Origin: Pseudomonadota bacterium
GTDB lineage: Bacteria > Desulfobacterota > Desulfobulbia > Desulfobulbales > SURF-16
Direction: 5' to 3'
Assembly (NCBI GenBank): GCA_018822545.1
Contig: JAHJKA010000002.1
Span: 1 to 64,000 of the forward strand
Length of the DNA stretch: 64,000 nt
The position numbers were made by a program, and so were the translations under genes. This document shows positions 9,901 to 19,700 of the stretch, one piece after another (the first letter of the stretch is position 1; every line of letters starts with the position of its first letter). The notes under the pieces are model-generated. The model was not told where the DNA came from. It worked only from the letters and a program-made list of their open reading frames with translations, and made no database searches.

Positions 9901-11971
9901 AATCCTTAATGGTGGCCAGCCGGTAATACCAGCCAAAATAATAGGCTGCGCCGTCATCAAGGAAGGTGGTTTGGTCGGTTTCACTGACAAACTTCGTGTC
10001 ATCGGCATTTTTACCGCGCTGGATCTGATAACGCATGCCTTCGGCCAGCTGCCAGTTGAGCAGGGCCTTGTCCTGCTGCCAGACAACGCTGAGGCCTGTT
10101 ACCGGAACATCGTTGGGTGGCACATCCATCTCCACCTGGAGTTCAGCAGCCTGCGTGGTTACCGGGCCCCCGGCATTGGTGATGATACAGCTATACAGTT
10201 TGCCATGGTCAAGAAGCTGGGCCACAGGCAGGGTGTAGGAGTCCAGGGTGGCGCCGGGGATATCCACCCCATTCACCTGCCATTGGTAGGTAAGGCGGAT
10301 ACCGCTGGCTTCCACTGTAAAAATTGCCGGAGTACCTTCAAGGACTGTTGTATTTTCTGGATTTTTTACGATGGCTGCAGGTTGCGGCTCCTGACATTGC
10401 GGGCAGCTACACAGCCTCATGAGATGACGCAGATCTTTGAGGGTAATCAACCAATCATCATCAAAATTGGCTTCGGTATACTTGTTGGCAAGCTTCCAGA
10501 GCAATGCCCTGACAACGCGGGCGTCATCCTCATCAATATCACGGTCCCAATCAAAATCACCCTGTTGGTAGACAGAAAGGGTGACCTCATCGGTCAATTG
10601 CGAAACATCGCCGCTGGTAATCTTGCACTGAAATGAGGCGCCATTATCGGTCATTTCCGGCTGGCGGATCAAAAATTTCTGCTGGGTTGCCCCTTCAATT
10701 TCGCCGCCATTGCGGAACCACTGATAGGTCAAAGCCTTGCCAACAACGACCACCTCAAAAATGACCACTGTATTTTCAACCACTGACTGGTCGCGTGGTT
10801 GCTGGATGATTTTCGGGGCCAGCAGCTTGTCGTTATCACAGTCCGGGGCATCGCATTGCTTTTCAACGTCCTGAAGGTCCCAATTGGTGATCACCCGATC
10901 ATCGTCGAGATCACACTCAGGACATCGAAACCATGGCTGGCCGTGTTTACCGTGGAAGCGCTTGAGATCATCGTCGTCAACATCACAATCCCAATCCAGG
11001 TCGGCCTTTCGGTAGACGTTAAGAACGGCTTCCCGACTGGTTGTGCTGCCGTCCTCATTGGTGATCAGGCAACGATAGCGACTGCCGTTATCTTGGTAAG
11101 GAACCTTGCGGAGCCTGAGATAGTTGCGATTGGCACCTGGGATATCCGCGCCGTTTTTCTGCCATTGATACTGAAGATCGGGGCCCAAGGCTTCGACAGT
11201 GATTATCTCGGAACTACCTTCCTTCATCTTGGCAGACTCAGGCTGTTTGACGATGACCGGCGGTTGCGGCTCGATCACCTGGCAGTTGGGGTTGGTGCAT
11301 TGCTGTTCGAGAATCCGGAGGTCTTTGCCGTTGATGCGGTTATCACCGTTCCAGTCAAATTCGGCAATCTCAGCGGCAGAAACCTCATCCTCGGCCCTGT
11401 CATTGTCTTCGTCTTCGTCTTCGTCTTTATCCTTGTCCTTCTTCTTTTTATCTTTTTTCTTTTCTTTGTCTTTCCGGTTATCGTGTTCCGACTTCTTACC
11501 GAAATACTTACTCTTCTCTTTGTCACGGTCTTTGCTGCTCTCACGCTCCCGCAACTGGCCAAAGTGCTTGCCGATATTATGGCGCAGATGTTCGACATCA
11601 TCATCATCGATGTCACCATCCCAGTCATAGTCTCCTTTCTGGAAAACAACCAATTGGGCCTCAAGACTGATTTGACTTCCCCCACCATCGGTGACACGAC
11701 AGCGAAACCAGGCCTCATTATCTGCCAAAGTAATGGCGGCAATGGCATAGGAAGGGCTGGTGGCACCGGCAATATCACTGCCATCCCTGGTCCATTGATA
11801 GGTCACATTCGTCCCGTCAACCACAACCGTGAACTCAGCGGCGGCACCTGCCGTACCTTTCTGATCAAATGGGTGCTGGACAATAACAGCTGCCTGCAGG
11901 ACGGAGGTAAGTCCCAGGAGAATGCCAGCGAAGAGCAGACCTATATATGTTGCCTTGTTATAGATGGTCAT
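6947..11971 (-). CDS. Exported Ig-like / dockerin multidomain protein (1,674 aa)
   Basis: A Sec signal peptide (residues 1-28, ending VLQAA) is followed by a striking alternation. Ig-like domains lie at about 29-109, 238-319, 385-467 and 531-614, each with the YQW core and a late Y/F-x-C strand. Between them are three dockerin-like pairs of EF-hand calcium loops: DYDWDGDIDDDD with FDWNGDNRINGKD, DLDWDCDVDDDD with CDLDDDRVI, and DFDWDRDIDEDD with FDDDWLI. The first dockerin is split by a Lys/Asp/Glu low-complexity insert (139-198). Then come an FN3-like domain (about 620-710), several bacterial Ig-like repeats, an SbsA-type Ig, and a carboxypeptidase-regulatory-like domain near 1400-1480. No anchor or sorting signal is seen at the C terminus (INRLENI). 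It begins 27 nt after the EpsD-like gene. Its role is inferred to be calcium-stabilised scaffold or adhesion; no cohesin partner is visible in the window. Confidence 0.85.
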   Translation of the reverse strand: MTIYNKATYIGLLFAGILLGLTSVLQAAVIVQHPFDQKGTAGAAAEFTVVVDGTNVTYQWTRDGSDIAGATSPSYAIAAITLADNEAWFRCRVTDGGGSQISLEAQLVVFQKGDYDWDGDIDDDDVEHLRHNIGKHFGQLRERESSKDRDKEKSKYFGKKSEHDNRKDKEKKKDKKKKDKDKDEDEDEDNDRAEDEVSAAEIAEFDWNGDNRINGKDLRILEQQCTNPNCQVIEPQPPVIVKQPESAKMKEGSSEIITVEALGPDLQYQWQKNGADIPGANRNYLRLRKVPYQDNGSRYRCLITNEDGSTTSREAVLNVYRKADLDWDCDVDDDDLKRFHGKHGQPWFRCPECDLDDDRVITNWDLQDVEKQCDAPDCDNDKLLAPKIIQQPRDQSVVENTVVIFEVVVVGKALTYQWFRNGGEIEGATQQKFLIRQPEMTDNGASFQCKITSGDVSQLTDEVTLSVYQQGDFDWDRDIDEDDARVVRALLWKLANKYTEANFDDDWLITLKDLRHLMRLCSCPQCQEPQPAAIVKNPENTTVLEGTPAIFTVEASGIRLTYQWQVNGVDIPGATLDSYTLPVAQLLDHGKLYSCIITNAGGPVTTQAAELQVEMDVPPNDVPVTGLSVVWQQDKALLNWQLAEGMRYQIQRGKNADDTKFVSETDQTTFLDDGAAYYFGWYYRLATIKDYFHPVSNKAYHAVGPLSEPFELKAQPSPTVQLSSLAMQEDGSYLAYFIAGTEYRGSYRNMDDPVLVTAGASGAVVGSGAGGSFTLTLPAAGSWQIDIVEPNGYRSAKALLLLKKDTTAPKLVLHSGVEMTTSASTITISGEALETESGLQSISVESSQYGQAFAGFFAASGSFQIDVPVKTGANNLTVVVRDKSGNESRTGVSVLATIPALPQLAITSPLNGATVNTDTITVSGTVRSSLPPENIRLLFNNQVFFPEGSEGNYHFSFEGYKLTVGTNAIKVTAETPYANVSAQSVIAYTEPEPPPVPEPPAVEIFSAKPDSFITTENFQISGFARGTAAITSVMINGMPVTLTGSGNEVSFEATLAFAGQQELEITVVVTDSNGEVTTLKYTVNYDDGPPSLELATALQAVPQINSVLQTPFTLQGTVSDQNLAGFSINDQTVGLLPAEQGVYRFNVDLDLVRGQESLFSLKAWDKAGNTSSKGIALRLDSGLGIEIVSPKDGVELNAASDITELDISFRVPGMADDDQFIVLVDGQQIGGLIRSATNIHGLVPLSLADGHHDLTIEIATAAGVTLAKTVSIFVIIDTRLVPLALERQEPANNESGVENNGFIGFYFNKTIDPALLDIEVLETFHGMDYAKAPQGADMTSLSKIEMIEVHRDREEVAGALSHFPAKTMAAFYPVRNFAFGATVYVNVSYDGQELANNTFKVKALPTFVQGFIGDQFSEPVEGLTLSIPELKRSTISDKDGSFSFGFGDPADQTIPAGRYKVIANPGMANRIFGTIEFWATVESGRLNEIGMNNVPFLNTQEPFRHITSGDSQAILAGGELILDLSSATLTFSDGSTAGNAHAQFLPVNEQPYAFINSAAPQWVFNLNPNGIGVTGHVGVKIKMPTMVGSHEYVNLIGERVVLVGFDGRSLQIVPVGVGKVDTAAKMVVSEGITSFQRLDIIGYGLVDKEQQPILEAFSKGEINLNELINRLENI
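11378..11557 (-). repeat. Lys/Asp/Glu low-complexity insert inside a dockerin module
   Basis: This encodes residues 139-198 of the Ig/dockerin protein. Almost all residues are Lys, Arg, Asp or Glu: an alternating basic segment (KDKEKKKDKKKK) passes into an acidic DEDEDEDED segment. It separates the two EF-hand loops of the first dockerin; the other two dockerins have only 18-19 residues between loops. The DNA is correspondingly simple (runs of GAC/GAA/AAG triplets), suggesting expansion by slippage. Confidence 0.85.
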
Positions 11972-11998
11972 TGGATTTTATGAGTTTCATTTTCAATA

Positions 11999-12844
11999 CT
12001 ATTTGTATTCAACCTTGGCGTTGGCCAGTGCTTCCTTACCGACCTGTTCCACTGCTTGCTTTAACTGCTTGGGACCCAATGCTTTTTTGATGGCCCCGGT
12101 TACTTCTGCTAAGGGCTGAGCAGGGATATTCTCTTCAGACGTAATCCGGATAAGGTAGGGCGTTTCTTTGACAAAAATCAGCGGCGAAGACTGACCGGGT
12201 GCAAGTGAGCCCATAACCTGGTTAAGTTTGGGGTGGAGTACTTCGCCACCATCCCTGCCCTGGCGATAGGTAACAGGATAACCGAATGCGGCCAGCTCCT
12301 TGGCCCAATCCTGCCATTTTCCATGTTTGCCCGGATCTTGGAGTTTGCCGAGCAGCTCGTCTCTCTCGTTGGCATTAAGTGCCCGCTTGGTGGTAATCAT
12401 CTCGTACATTCTGATTTTCTTGGCGCCAAAGAGCTCTGGATGGCCATCATAATAATCCTGGACCATTTCCATGGTCACCGGCTGGGGCGGGGAATGTTTG
12501 GCCAGATATCTACGAACCAGCAGCTGCTCGCGAAAAACAGCAACTTCCTTAGCAATTTCAGCCTTCTCCAGAGCATTCATTTCCTTTTCGCGGAGCTGAC
12601 TGATGGCACGGCTCATCACCATACTCTCAAGCACCTTTTTGGTAGCCGCTTCATCCATCATGGTGGCCGCTTCGGCACCGACCAATTTACGGATGGCCAG
12701 ATCAAGATCAAACTGGCTGATCTCCGCGCCATTCACCACGGCAACAACGACGGATTCACCTTCTAACGTTGCTTCTTTGTCAGCATCACCACACGAGCTC
12801 AGAAGAAGGGTAAGAAACAGCAAAATGACAACTTTATAACGCAT
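11999..12844 (-). CDS. EpsD/SurA-like peptidylprolyl isomerase lipoprotein, catalytic region degenerate
   Basis: This 281-residue lipoprotein has a signal peptide with lipobox LLSSC (Cys 18), placing it in the periplasm or outer membrane. Residues 33-150 have the SurA/EpsD N-terminal chaperone pattern: VVAVVNGAEIS-x-FDLDLAIRKL, then long helices, then QDYYDGHPELF. In canonical parvulins this is followed by HILI ... GGDLGW ... FGFHI. Here the equivalent region (about 155-245) keeps the spacing but lacks the conserved His and the FGFH motif, reading KIRMYEMI and FVKETPYLIRI instead. It probably acts as a chaperone rather than an efficient isomerase. It lies third in the operon, between the parvulin gene and the Ig/dockerin gene, so a role in escorting the giant exported proteins is the natural reading. 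EpsD family membership is a judgement from pattern. Confidence 0.78.
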   Translation of the reverse strand: MRYKVVILLFLTLLLSSCGDADKEATLEGESVVVAVVNGAEISQFDLDLAIRKLVGAEAATMMDEAATKKVLESMVMSRAISQLREKEMNALEKAEIAKEVAVFREQLLVRRYLAKHSPPQPVTMEMVQDYYDGHPELFGAKKIRMYEMITTKRALNANERDELLGKLQDPGKHGKWQDWAKELAAFGYPVTYRQGRDGGEVLHPKLNQVMGSLAPGQSSPLIFVKETPYLIRITSEENIPAQPLAEVTGAIKKALGPKQLKQAVEQVGKEALANAKVEYK

Positions 12845-12945
12845 AAAAAACCGTTCCGGAGTTTAGGTTCTGGGTTCTTAGTTTTGAGTTCGGGGTTCGG
12901 GGTTCGGGGTTGTAACTTTGAACGTTGAACTCGAAACTCGAAAAA
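12845..12945. repeat. Intergenic heptamer minisatellite (TTCGGGG x3) and related GTTC motifs
   Basis: The only long gap inside the operon is filled by simple sequence. Three perfect TTCGGGG heptamers occupy 12889-12909, preceded by degenerate GGTTCTGGGTTCTTAG copies and followed by GAACTCGAAACTCGAAAA. A related TGAACTCGAAAC motif appears on the other strand in the 50-nt gap before the hydrolase gene (about 6921-6937), so it looks like a short family of intergenic repeats. No terminator is evident, so transcription could read through. Confidence 0.7.
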
Positions 12946-13758
12946 CTATTTCTTAATCTTCACTTCCGCCAGCAACCTGTCCATCTCGGCCTTTTTGGCC
13001 TGATTGCGGAGTTGGTAGCGGATATCACCGGCCACGCCCTTGAGGGGTTGTTTGACAATCTGGGGGGCCTCGAGAAGCTTGACTATATGGAAACCAAAGG
13101 GCGTTTCAAATGGTTCCGAGACGTCCCCTTCCTTCATGGTGAAAACCGTCTGGGAAAAACGCTTATCAATGGTGCCTTCTTTTACCCAATCCAGATCACC
13201 ACCTTTCTTGGCGGAAATTTTATCCTCTGAATAGGCACCGGCAATCTTGCCAAAATCTTCCCCGGCGCGAACCTTGGAATAGGCCTCCTGGGCCGTGGTC
13301 AGTTTGACCTGGCGTTCCTCCTCGGACATTTTCATGTTGAGGCGAATCAGGATATGGGCGACATGGGCCTTCTTCTGCTCATACTCAGCAGCCTTGGTGT
13401 TGTAATAATTGTTTACGGCCTGCTCAGTAACCTGCTCATCCAGGTACTTTTCAAAATAGCGGCTGATAAGCATCTCTTTCTTAAACTCATTTAACTCCGC
13501 CTCAATCATGGCGTTATCCAAGAGGTCTTTCTTCTCAATCACCGCGGCCAACGCCTCGCGCTCAAGATACTGATCAAGCATGCGGGCCTTACGTGTCTCG
13601 TCCTTGACCGGCACCCTCTTGAATTTCAGAAAGGCATCAAACTGCTCATTGGTAATCTTCTTGCCGTTCACCGTGGCCACGGTTTTATCGTTATCACCAC
13701 CACAGCCAACAAGGCCGGCCAAGAGAAGACTGAAGATTAAAATAAAACGTATCAACAT
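12946..13758 (-). CDS. Parvulin-type (PpiC) peptidylprolyl isomerase lipoprotein
   Basis: A 270-residue periplasmic foldase. I place the start at the ATG at 13758, because an AAGGA lies 7-8 nt upstream and the protein then opens with a signal peptide and lipobox LVGC (Cys 19). A second in-frame ATG at 13764 is too close to that site. Residues 27-125 are the SurA-like N-terminal helical domain (TVATVNGKKITNEQFDAFL). Residues 131-230 are a complete parvulin domain: AHVAHILI, GEDFGKIAGAYSED, KGGDLDWV, and FGFHIVKL with His 224. It accelerates prolyl cis-trans isomerisation during folding of exported proteins. It starts 25 nt after the stop of the giant gene and is followed by a second isomerase-like lipoprotein, suggesting that this pair serves the giant protein and its co-secreted neighbours. 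Confidence 0.92.
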   Translation of the reverse strand: MLIRFILIFSLLLAGLVGCGGDNDKTVATVNGKKITNEQFDAFLKFKRVPVKDETRKARMLDQYLEREALAAVIEKKDLLDNAMIEAELNEFKKEMLISRYFEKYLDEQVTEQAVNNYYNTKAAEYEQKKAHVAHILIRLNMKMSEEERQVKLTTAQEAYSKVRAGEDFGKIAGAYSEDKISAKKGGDLDWVKEGTIDKRFSQTVFTMKEGDVSEPFETPFGFHIVKLLEAPQIVKQPLKGVAGDIRYQLRNQAKKAEMDRLLAEVKIKK

Positions 13759-13783
13759 ATTCATATCCTTATAAATCTGAGTT

Positions 13784-16700
13784 TTACTGCTGCACCGGCA
13801 GCACACTTTCACTGTCTGCAATAATTTCACTGGTTGCATCCCAGAAGGAGTTCACCGTGTCACCTACTATGACTCGATCTTCACCGAAATCTACTGATGC
13901 ACCTTGGGTTACTTCCAGGGTATCGAAACGGTGAACACCGATAACATCTTGGCCCAGAAGAGCATTGGCATCTGGGATAAGTCCATCCGGATCTTCAATA
14001 ATGAAGTCATTCAAACCATTCTCAACGATACGGAAGAAGGGCCCTTCCGGGGTTGTGGGGTCAAGATCAACATAATTACCAACAATTCCCAAGCCATAGC
14101 CATCCGTACTTGGCCGCCATCGAGGTACTGAAGCACCGTTTATAGTTAAGGTAAAGAGGCCAAAATAATTATTAATTTGTTCACCTGCTATCGCTTCAGC
14201 ATCGGTTAAGTGGTAGCAACTGACGGCAATTATGTAGTTACCTGCATGGAGGTAGACGTTATCCTTCTCAACATAGTCATAGAGGGAAGAAGCTTGATAG
14301 CCTTCATATACAAAATCATTGACATCAAGAGACCCATCGTCCCTAAAAATCTTAAAATGTGGTCTCGTAAAACCACTTACCCTAATGAAGTGGGAGGGAA
14401 TTGTGTATGGCACCGTGAAAGAAAAATAGGCAACGCTGCCAACACCGGACTGCGTAACTTCCCCGGTTTCAGACAATGCCAGAAGGGGGACAGGCTGAGG
14501 AGTTAGCCGCAAGAGGTTAGCGGCCTGCACCTCGACATCATTAATTGTTAAATGGCCAACACGCTTCATCGGCGTTGATCCGGTGACAGCACTCTGACCA
14601 GCATTGTTAATGAGCAACTTCCCCCACTCCCCAACGCCCCAGTGCGCCTCACTGCCGATATAAGCCGTGCCGGCCCCTGCAATCTTTGTGGTGCCGTAAA
14701 CACCGCCAGCCACGTCCAAAACACCTGTGAAATTATAGTTTGCAGGGTCTATATCAATGGAGATTCGACCACCGCCACCAGAAGCATAATAAAATGCAAG
14801 ATGAGAATGAATCGAATCGCCGCCTCTGGCAGATATCTTACCGCCTCCCTGCAAGACGCCTGAAATATTGAGATGGATCCCACCGCCAGCGCCACCGCCG
14901 TAGTAGCTATCACCATTTGCCGATATCTGAGTATTTGTGTCCATAAAGAGGCTCTGGGCTGAGATAGCCGCAAAACCACCGCCTTGCCCTCTAGTGCTGG
15001 AAGGATATTGACCGCCAGATCCGGCAAATTGAGCCTGCTGGAATCTGCCATAGGTTCCATCTGGTTGGTATAATGAGGATAGTCCACCGTGGGTAGCATA
15101 CCCCTTTTCGTCCTTCTGGCCATCAGGCCCGGCAAATTGATAGGGATAGCCCTTCAAATCTAGATCAATTTTGGCCTGATCAAAGAGATCAAGATGCAGG
15201 CCCACCGAGACATTGAGAGGCCAATGCTGCAGGGGGGTGACTGTTGGAGATGGCACAGTGATCACAGCAGAACCTTGGGCTGTCATATTCCCCGCCGTAT
15301 CAATGGTCGGGCAGGTGAGGAGTGCTGTATCTTGAATGGTCATATCCCTCCCTGTGCTTATAGTTGAACAGGTTAGAGCCGCAGAACCTTGGATGGTCAT
15401 ATTCCCCACAGTCTCAATAGCTGGAGAGGTAATATCACTATTATTTACCAGAAAATTACCCCCGACCTTGACTGAATCTGCGATGAGACCTCCGAGTTCA
15501 CCGGTTACCACGAGGTCGCCAGCGACATCCACAGCACCATCAACTGTAAGTAACCAGTTATCAACTGTGTAGGAATCGCGTTTAAAGTCACCCGCAAAGG
15601 TGAGTCCAGAGATTTCCGTCAATGTTGCCTCATCCATGATTGGGAGTTCGCCAACCTTGAGAATTGACAAACTGTCAACAACAACATCTGTTCCGTTTTG
15701 AATCTCTAGCCTGTCCGGAATATTGAGCATAGCGCCATTCTTAACCTCCACCCTGGCAAGGGAGATAATACCGATCAGTTCATTACCAACCAGGCCCTGG
15801 CTGGCAAGGTCAACGCCACCACTGTCGATGGTGAACCAGTTCGTGCCATTATCGATGACCTGATAGAATGGGCCACTGGTGGTGGAGCTATCCAGGTCAA
15901 CGCTGAGGTTGCTTATGCCAAGGCGTGCCGGATCAGTCTCCCGGGCTAGCCAGGCATCATCAGCTATCTCAATACGCCATTCCGTGCCAGTAAGGGGAGT
16001 AACAGTAGTGATGAGCTGGCGGCCGATGCTGCGCAGGGTGGTCCATTGTCCGGCCGTACGTGTATCACCATTATCAACAATAAGGGTACCCAGGCTTTCG
16101 CTCCTGTTTTTAAAGAAAATGGTACCAGCGCCGCTTTGACCTGTTGTTGTGTAATAAGGAGAGTCATAGGCCTGCAAAGAATTTTCGGCCAGGGCGAGGG
16201 TATCGTAGATAACGCTGATCCGCCCACCTGAGCCTTGCAAGGTACTACTATTAACTCCGCCATTGGCTTGGACCAGGGCGCCTGGGGCCGTGGCAAGATG
16301 ACCGACATCAAAATGGATGCCGCCACCGGCACTATGCTGTAGGCCATTGCTGCGAATCTCACCGCTAACGTCAAGTGTAGCAGCAGAAAGCCGTAAAAGT
16401 CCCCCTCCCTTATAGAGGTCAGATGAAGCGCCGGAATAGCCAAGACCAGCAAATGCCGCCTCCTGAAAATCGCCATATCCCCAAGCCAAGGTACTCCGCC
16501 CGCCCGAGGAGGCATGACTTCCACCTCGGGTTTCAGTACCAGATGTGTTGGTAAAATCTAGGTTGTAATAACTCGGATACCCCTTGCCATCCAGGTTGAT
16601 GACCGCCCCTTGCCGGACATAGACATCACCCAGGCTGTTGATAGTCAGCGGGTAGACCTTTTGCATGTCAACATCAGCATAGGGCACCGTCAGCTCAGCC

Positions 16701-19700
16701 CCATCAAGAAGACGGATGTCGCCGCCAATATCCAGGTTGGGGCAGGTCACAGTGGCGTAGGTAACATCAAAGTCGCCACCGGTTTTGATACTGTTGGCCT
16801 GCAGGGATGCTTGGAAATTCACATCCCCGGAAATATCTAACCAGTCCGCGACCTCCAGATCACCCTCAATGGTGACGTTGACTTTGGTTAAGGCAAGAGC
16901 TGCCTCTTTTTGGCTACTGGTCATAAGCAGGGTAAAGTTTTCAGGCCACTGGTAATCCGGCCAACCTGCTAATTGACCAAAGGCCATAGCAGCGTCTGGA
17001 TCCACGGCAAGATCGTTGTGGATATCCATCTCCAAACGATCCTTGCTATAGACGGCTGCGCCGTTTCGTACTTCCAAATAATCTAAATCAACGACACCAA
17101 TGAGTTCTGAACCGATTAAGTCAGGCAAGGAAGCGCCCGCGGTGTTGACAATGATCCAATTGGCACCATTATCAATGATTTCATAATATGGTCCGGGCTG
17201 ATCAGCCGCCTGGAGATCAACCCAAAGGCCCTTGAGGGCGAGTCCATCAACGGTATCGGCAGGTGCTGTCCACGGTGTATCACCAACCTCAATACGCCAC
17301 TGGTCATTACCGAGATCCTGAACACCGACAATGCCATGCTGGCCGACACTGCGGACCGGTGTCCATTGCTCAGTCGGACCGGCGTCGCCATTGTCGACAA
17401 TCAAACTACCCCGAACAGCGGCCTTATCCTTGAGGTAAACCGTACCGGCACCGCCTTTAAGATCAATACTGTAAGAAGACCCTATCTTACCTCCTTGGGC
17501 TGAAATATGACCAGCGTTGAGCATTGTGCTATCAAGAGAGGTAAAGGCTATGTTGATCCGACCACCGGAACCAGAGCTTTGATGAGTGGCATCACCACCT
17601 TGGGCTTCGATAAAACCTGTGCCTGCAAGGAATTCTGTAGCAATCTCAATACCGCCACCGGCTCCACTATAGTAGGATGTTGATGGCGAGCCATTGGCCC
17701 GGATCACACCACCTCCCAGGAGCTCAACCCCTGCAGCATGGAGACGGATCAAGCCACCTCCAGCCGTGGAATAGCCACCAGCTCCGGCATCGAAGACCTG
17801 CCTATAATCCCCATAGGTTTTATCTACAGTGACGCCACCACCCATGCCACCATGACTACCACCACGGGTTATTGTATCACTGGCGAAGCCAACATCCATC
17901 CTGTAGGGATAGCCCTTGCCGGTGAGATCAATGCGGGAGAGATCATCAATGGTTAGTTTACCGGTGATGTTCATCTCAAGGGTATACATAATCTTCTTTG
18001 TTCTATCTGCATCAGGTACCATCAGGACGGAGCCGATACTACTGGCGTCTTGGAGAAGAGAAACATTGCCCAGCACCGTGATGGGTTGGGCAACAGCAAC
18101 TTCAAGCTCACCACCTTCTAAGAGGAGGTCGCCATCAACACTTAATGAAGTGGCTGACAAAGTATTAATGCCACCTATTGTCATATCGCCATCAACACTT
18201 AATGAAGTGGTTGACAAGGTATTAATGCCACTCATTGTCATATCGCCAAGGACATGGAGGGTGCCATGGACCTTGAGATTAACTCCGGCAAGAGTAAGAG
18301 AAGGAATCGTTAGATCGCTGTAAAATTCGAGTTCCATGCCGCTTGGCCACGGGTAGCTCCACCACTCGTCCATTTGACCAAATTGTAGTGCCGTAGGATC
18401 CTGGACATCAAGGCCATCAACCTCAGCAATCACGAGCCTGTCAGTGGTTTTCAGCCTGGCATCGTTAGCAATCAGTAGAGATTGAAGACGGATGACACCA
18501 ATCAAGGTATCGCCGGCCAGAGGCTGTTCTCCCAATGCCAGGCTGGAGGTGTCAAGGAGGAGCCAGTCCTTGCCATTATCTAGGACTGGGAAGAATGGCC
18601 CAGCTTCATCTGTGCTATCGAGGTCAACTAAGAGGCCCTTAAGACCGTTTTTGTTGAATCCAGGACTTGGAGGATTCCATGGAGAGTCCGATACGGTAAC
18701 TTTGGCCCTGCCCTCCTCAACGACATCGAGGCTAACGATTGTTTGTTCACCAATGCTGCGGATGATAGTCCACTCTTCTGTGTCGGTGAGAGTGAGATCA
18801 TCACTATAATCACCATTATCAATAATGAGTCTTCCGCTCTCCATCCCTCTCTCTTTGAGATAGACGGTACCAGCAGCGCCACCATATTGGTCATAACGTG
18901 AATCCGTACAGACCCCTCCGGCAGCAGATATTGACTTCATGAAGGAAGGAGATGTGAGTTCAAGTGTGGTGTAATTCTCAACAACAACCCGGCCACCGGA
19001 ACCAGTATGATGAGCCGCCTTGCCACCATCAGCCCTGACTGTGCCTTGGCCTGTTAGAGAGCCAACATCAAGAGAAAGGGAACCTCCCGCACCCGTATAG
19101 TAATTATAACCACTTCCTTCATACGTCCCACCATTCGCCCAAAGCTTGCCATCGAGTTCAATAATTGGCGCCTTTATCCGCAGCAGACCTCCACCCGGGT
19201 AAGAATACCCACCAGCACCAGCTAAACGGCCTTCGCTAAAAATGCCATAGGTCAAATCAACCTGTTGGCTGTAGCCTCCCTGGCCAGCGTGGCTACCCCC
19301 ATAAGTCCACAAAGACTGAAAATCGACGGTTCTTCTGAAAGGATACCCCTTTCCTGAAAGATCAATAGCTGAATTCTCGTCAACAATGAGGCTACCGCCG
19401 ATATCAAGATTAAGCGAATGTATCTGACTGTTGACGTTGTCGAATATTGCCGGAGGTACCGTGATAATGGTTTCCAAGGACTGAACAGTTGAAACTGTCA
19501 TATCGCCCTGGACTGTCACAGTTCCCGGCACTGTAACGGTGAGAATTGCGTCCTGAACAGCGAGATTGTTCTGTATCGTTACAGCCTCGGCGCGAAGGTC
19601 GCTGGTTCCGCTTACCACGACATCTCCGGATGTGACCACCAGCTCACTGAGGGTATCAAAACTCCCGTCAGACATTGCCAGTGAACCTGTTTCAACATCA

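Noticed and set aside
10799..11983. 394-codon plus-strand frame opposite the Ig/dockerin gene
   Set aside because: It is antisense to a well-supported coding frame with signal peptide and clear domains; its translation is hydrophobic low-complexity made from GAC/AAG triplets read backwards.
12889..12909. CRISPR-like repeat
   Set aside because: Direct heptamers without spacers; a simple minisatellite, not an array.
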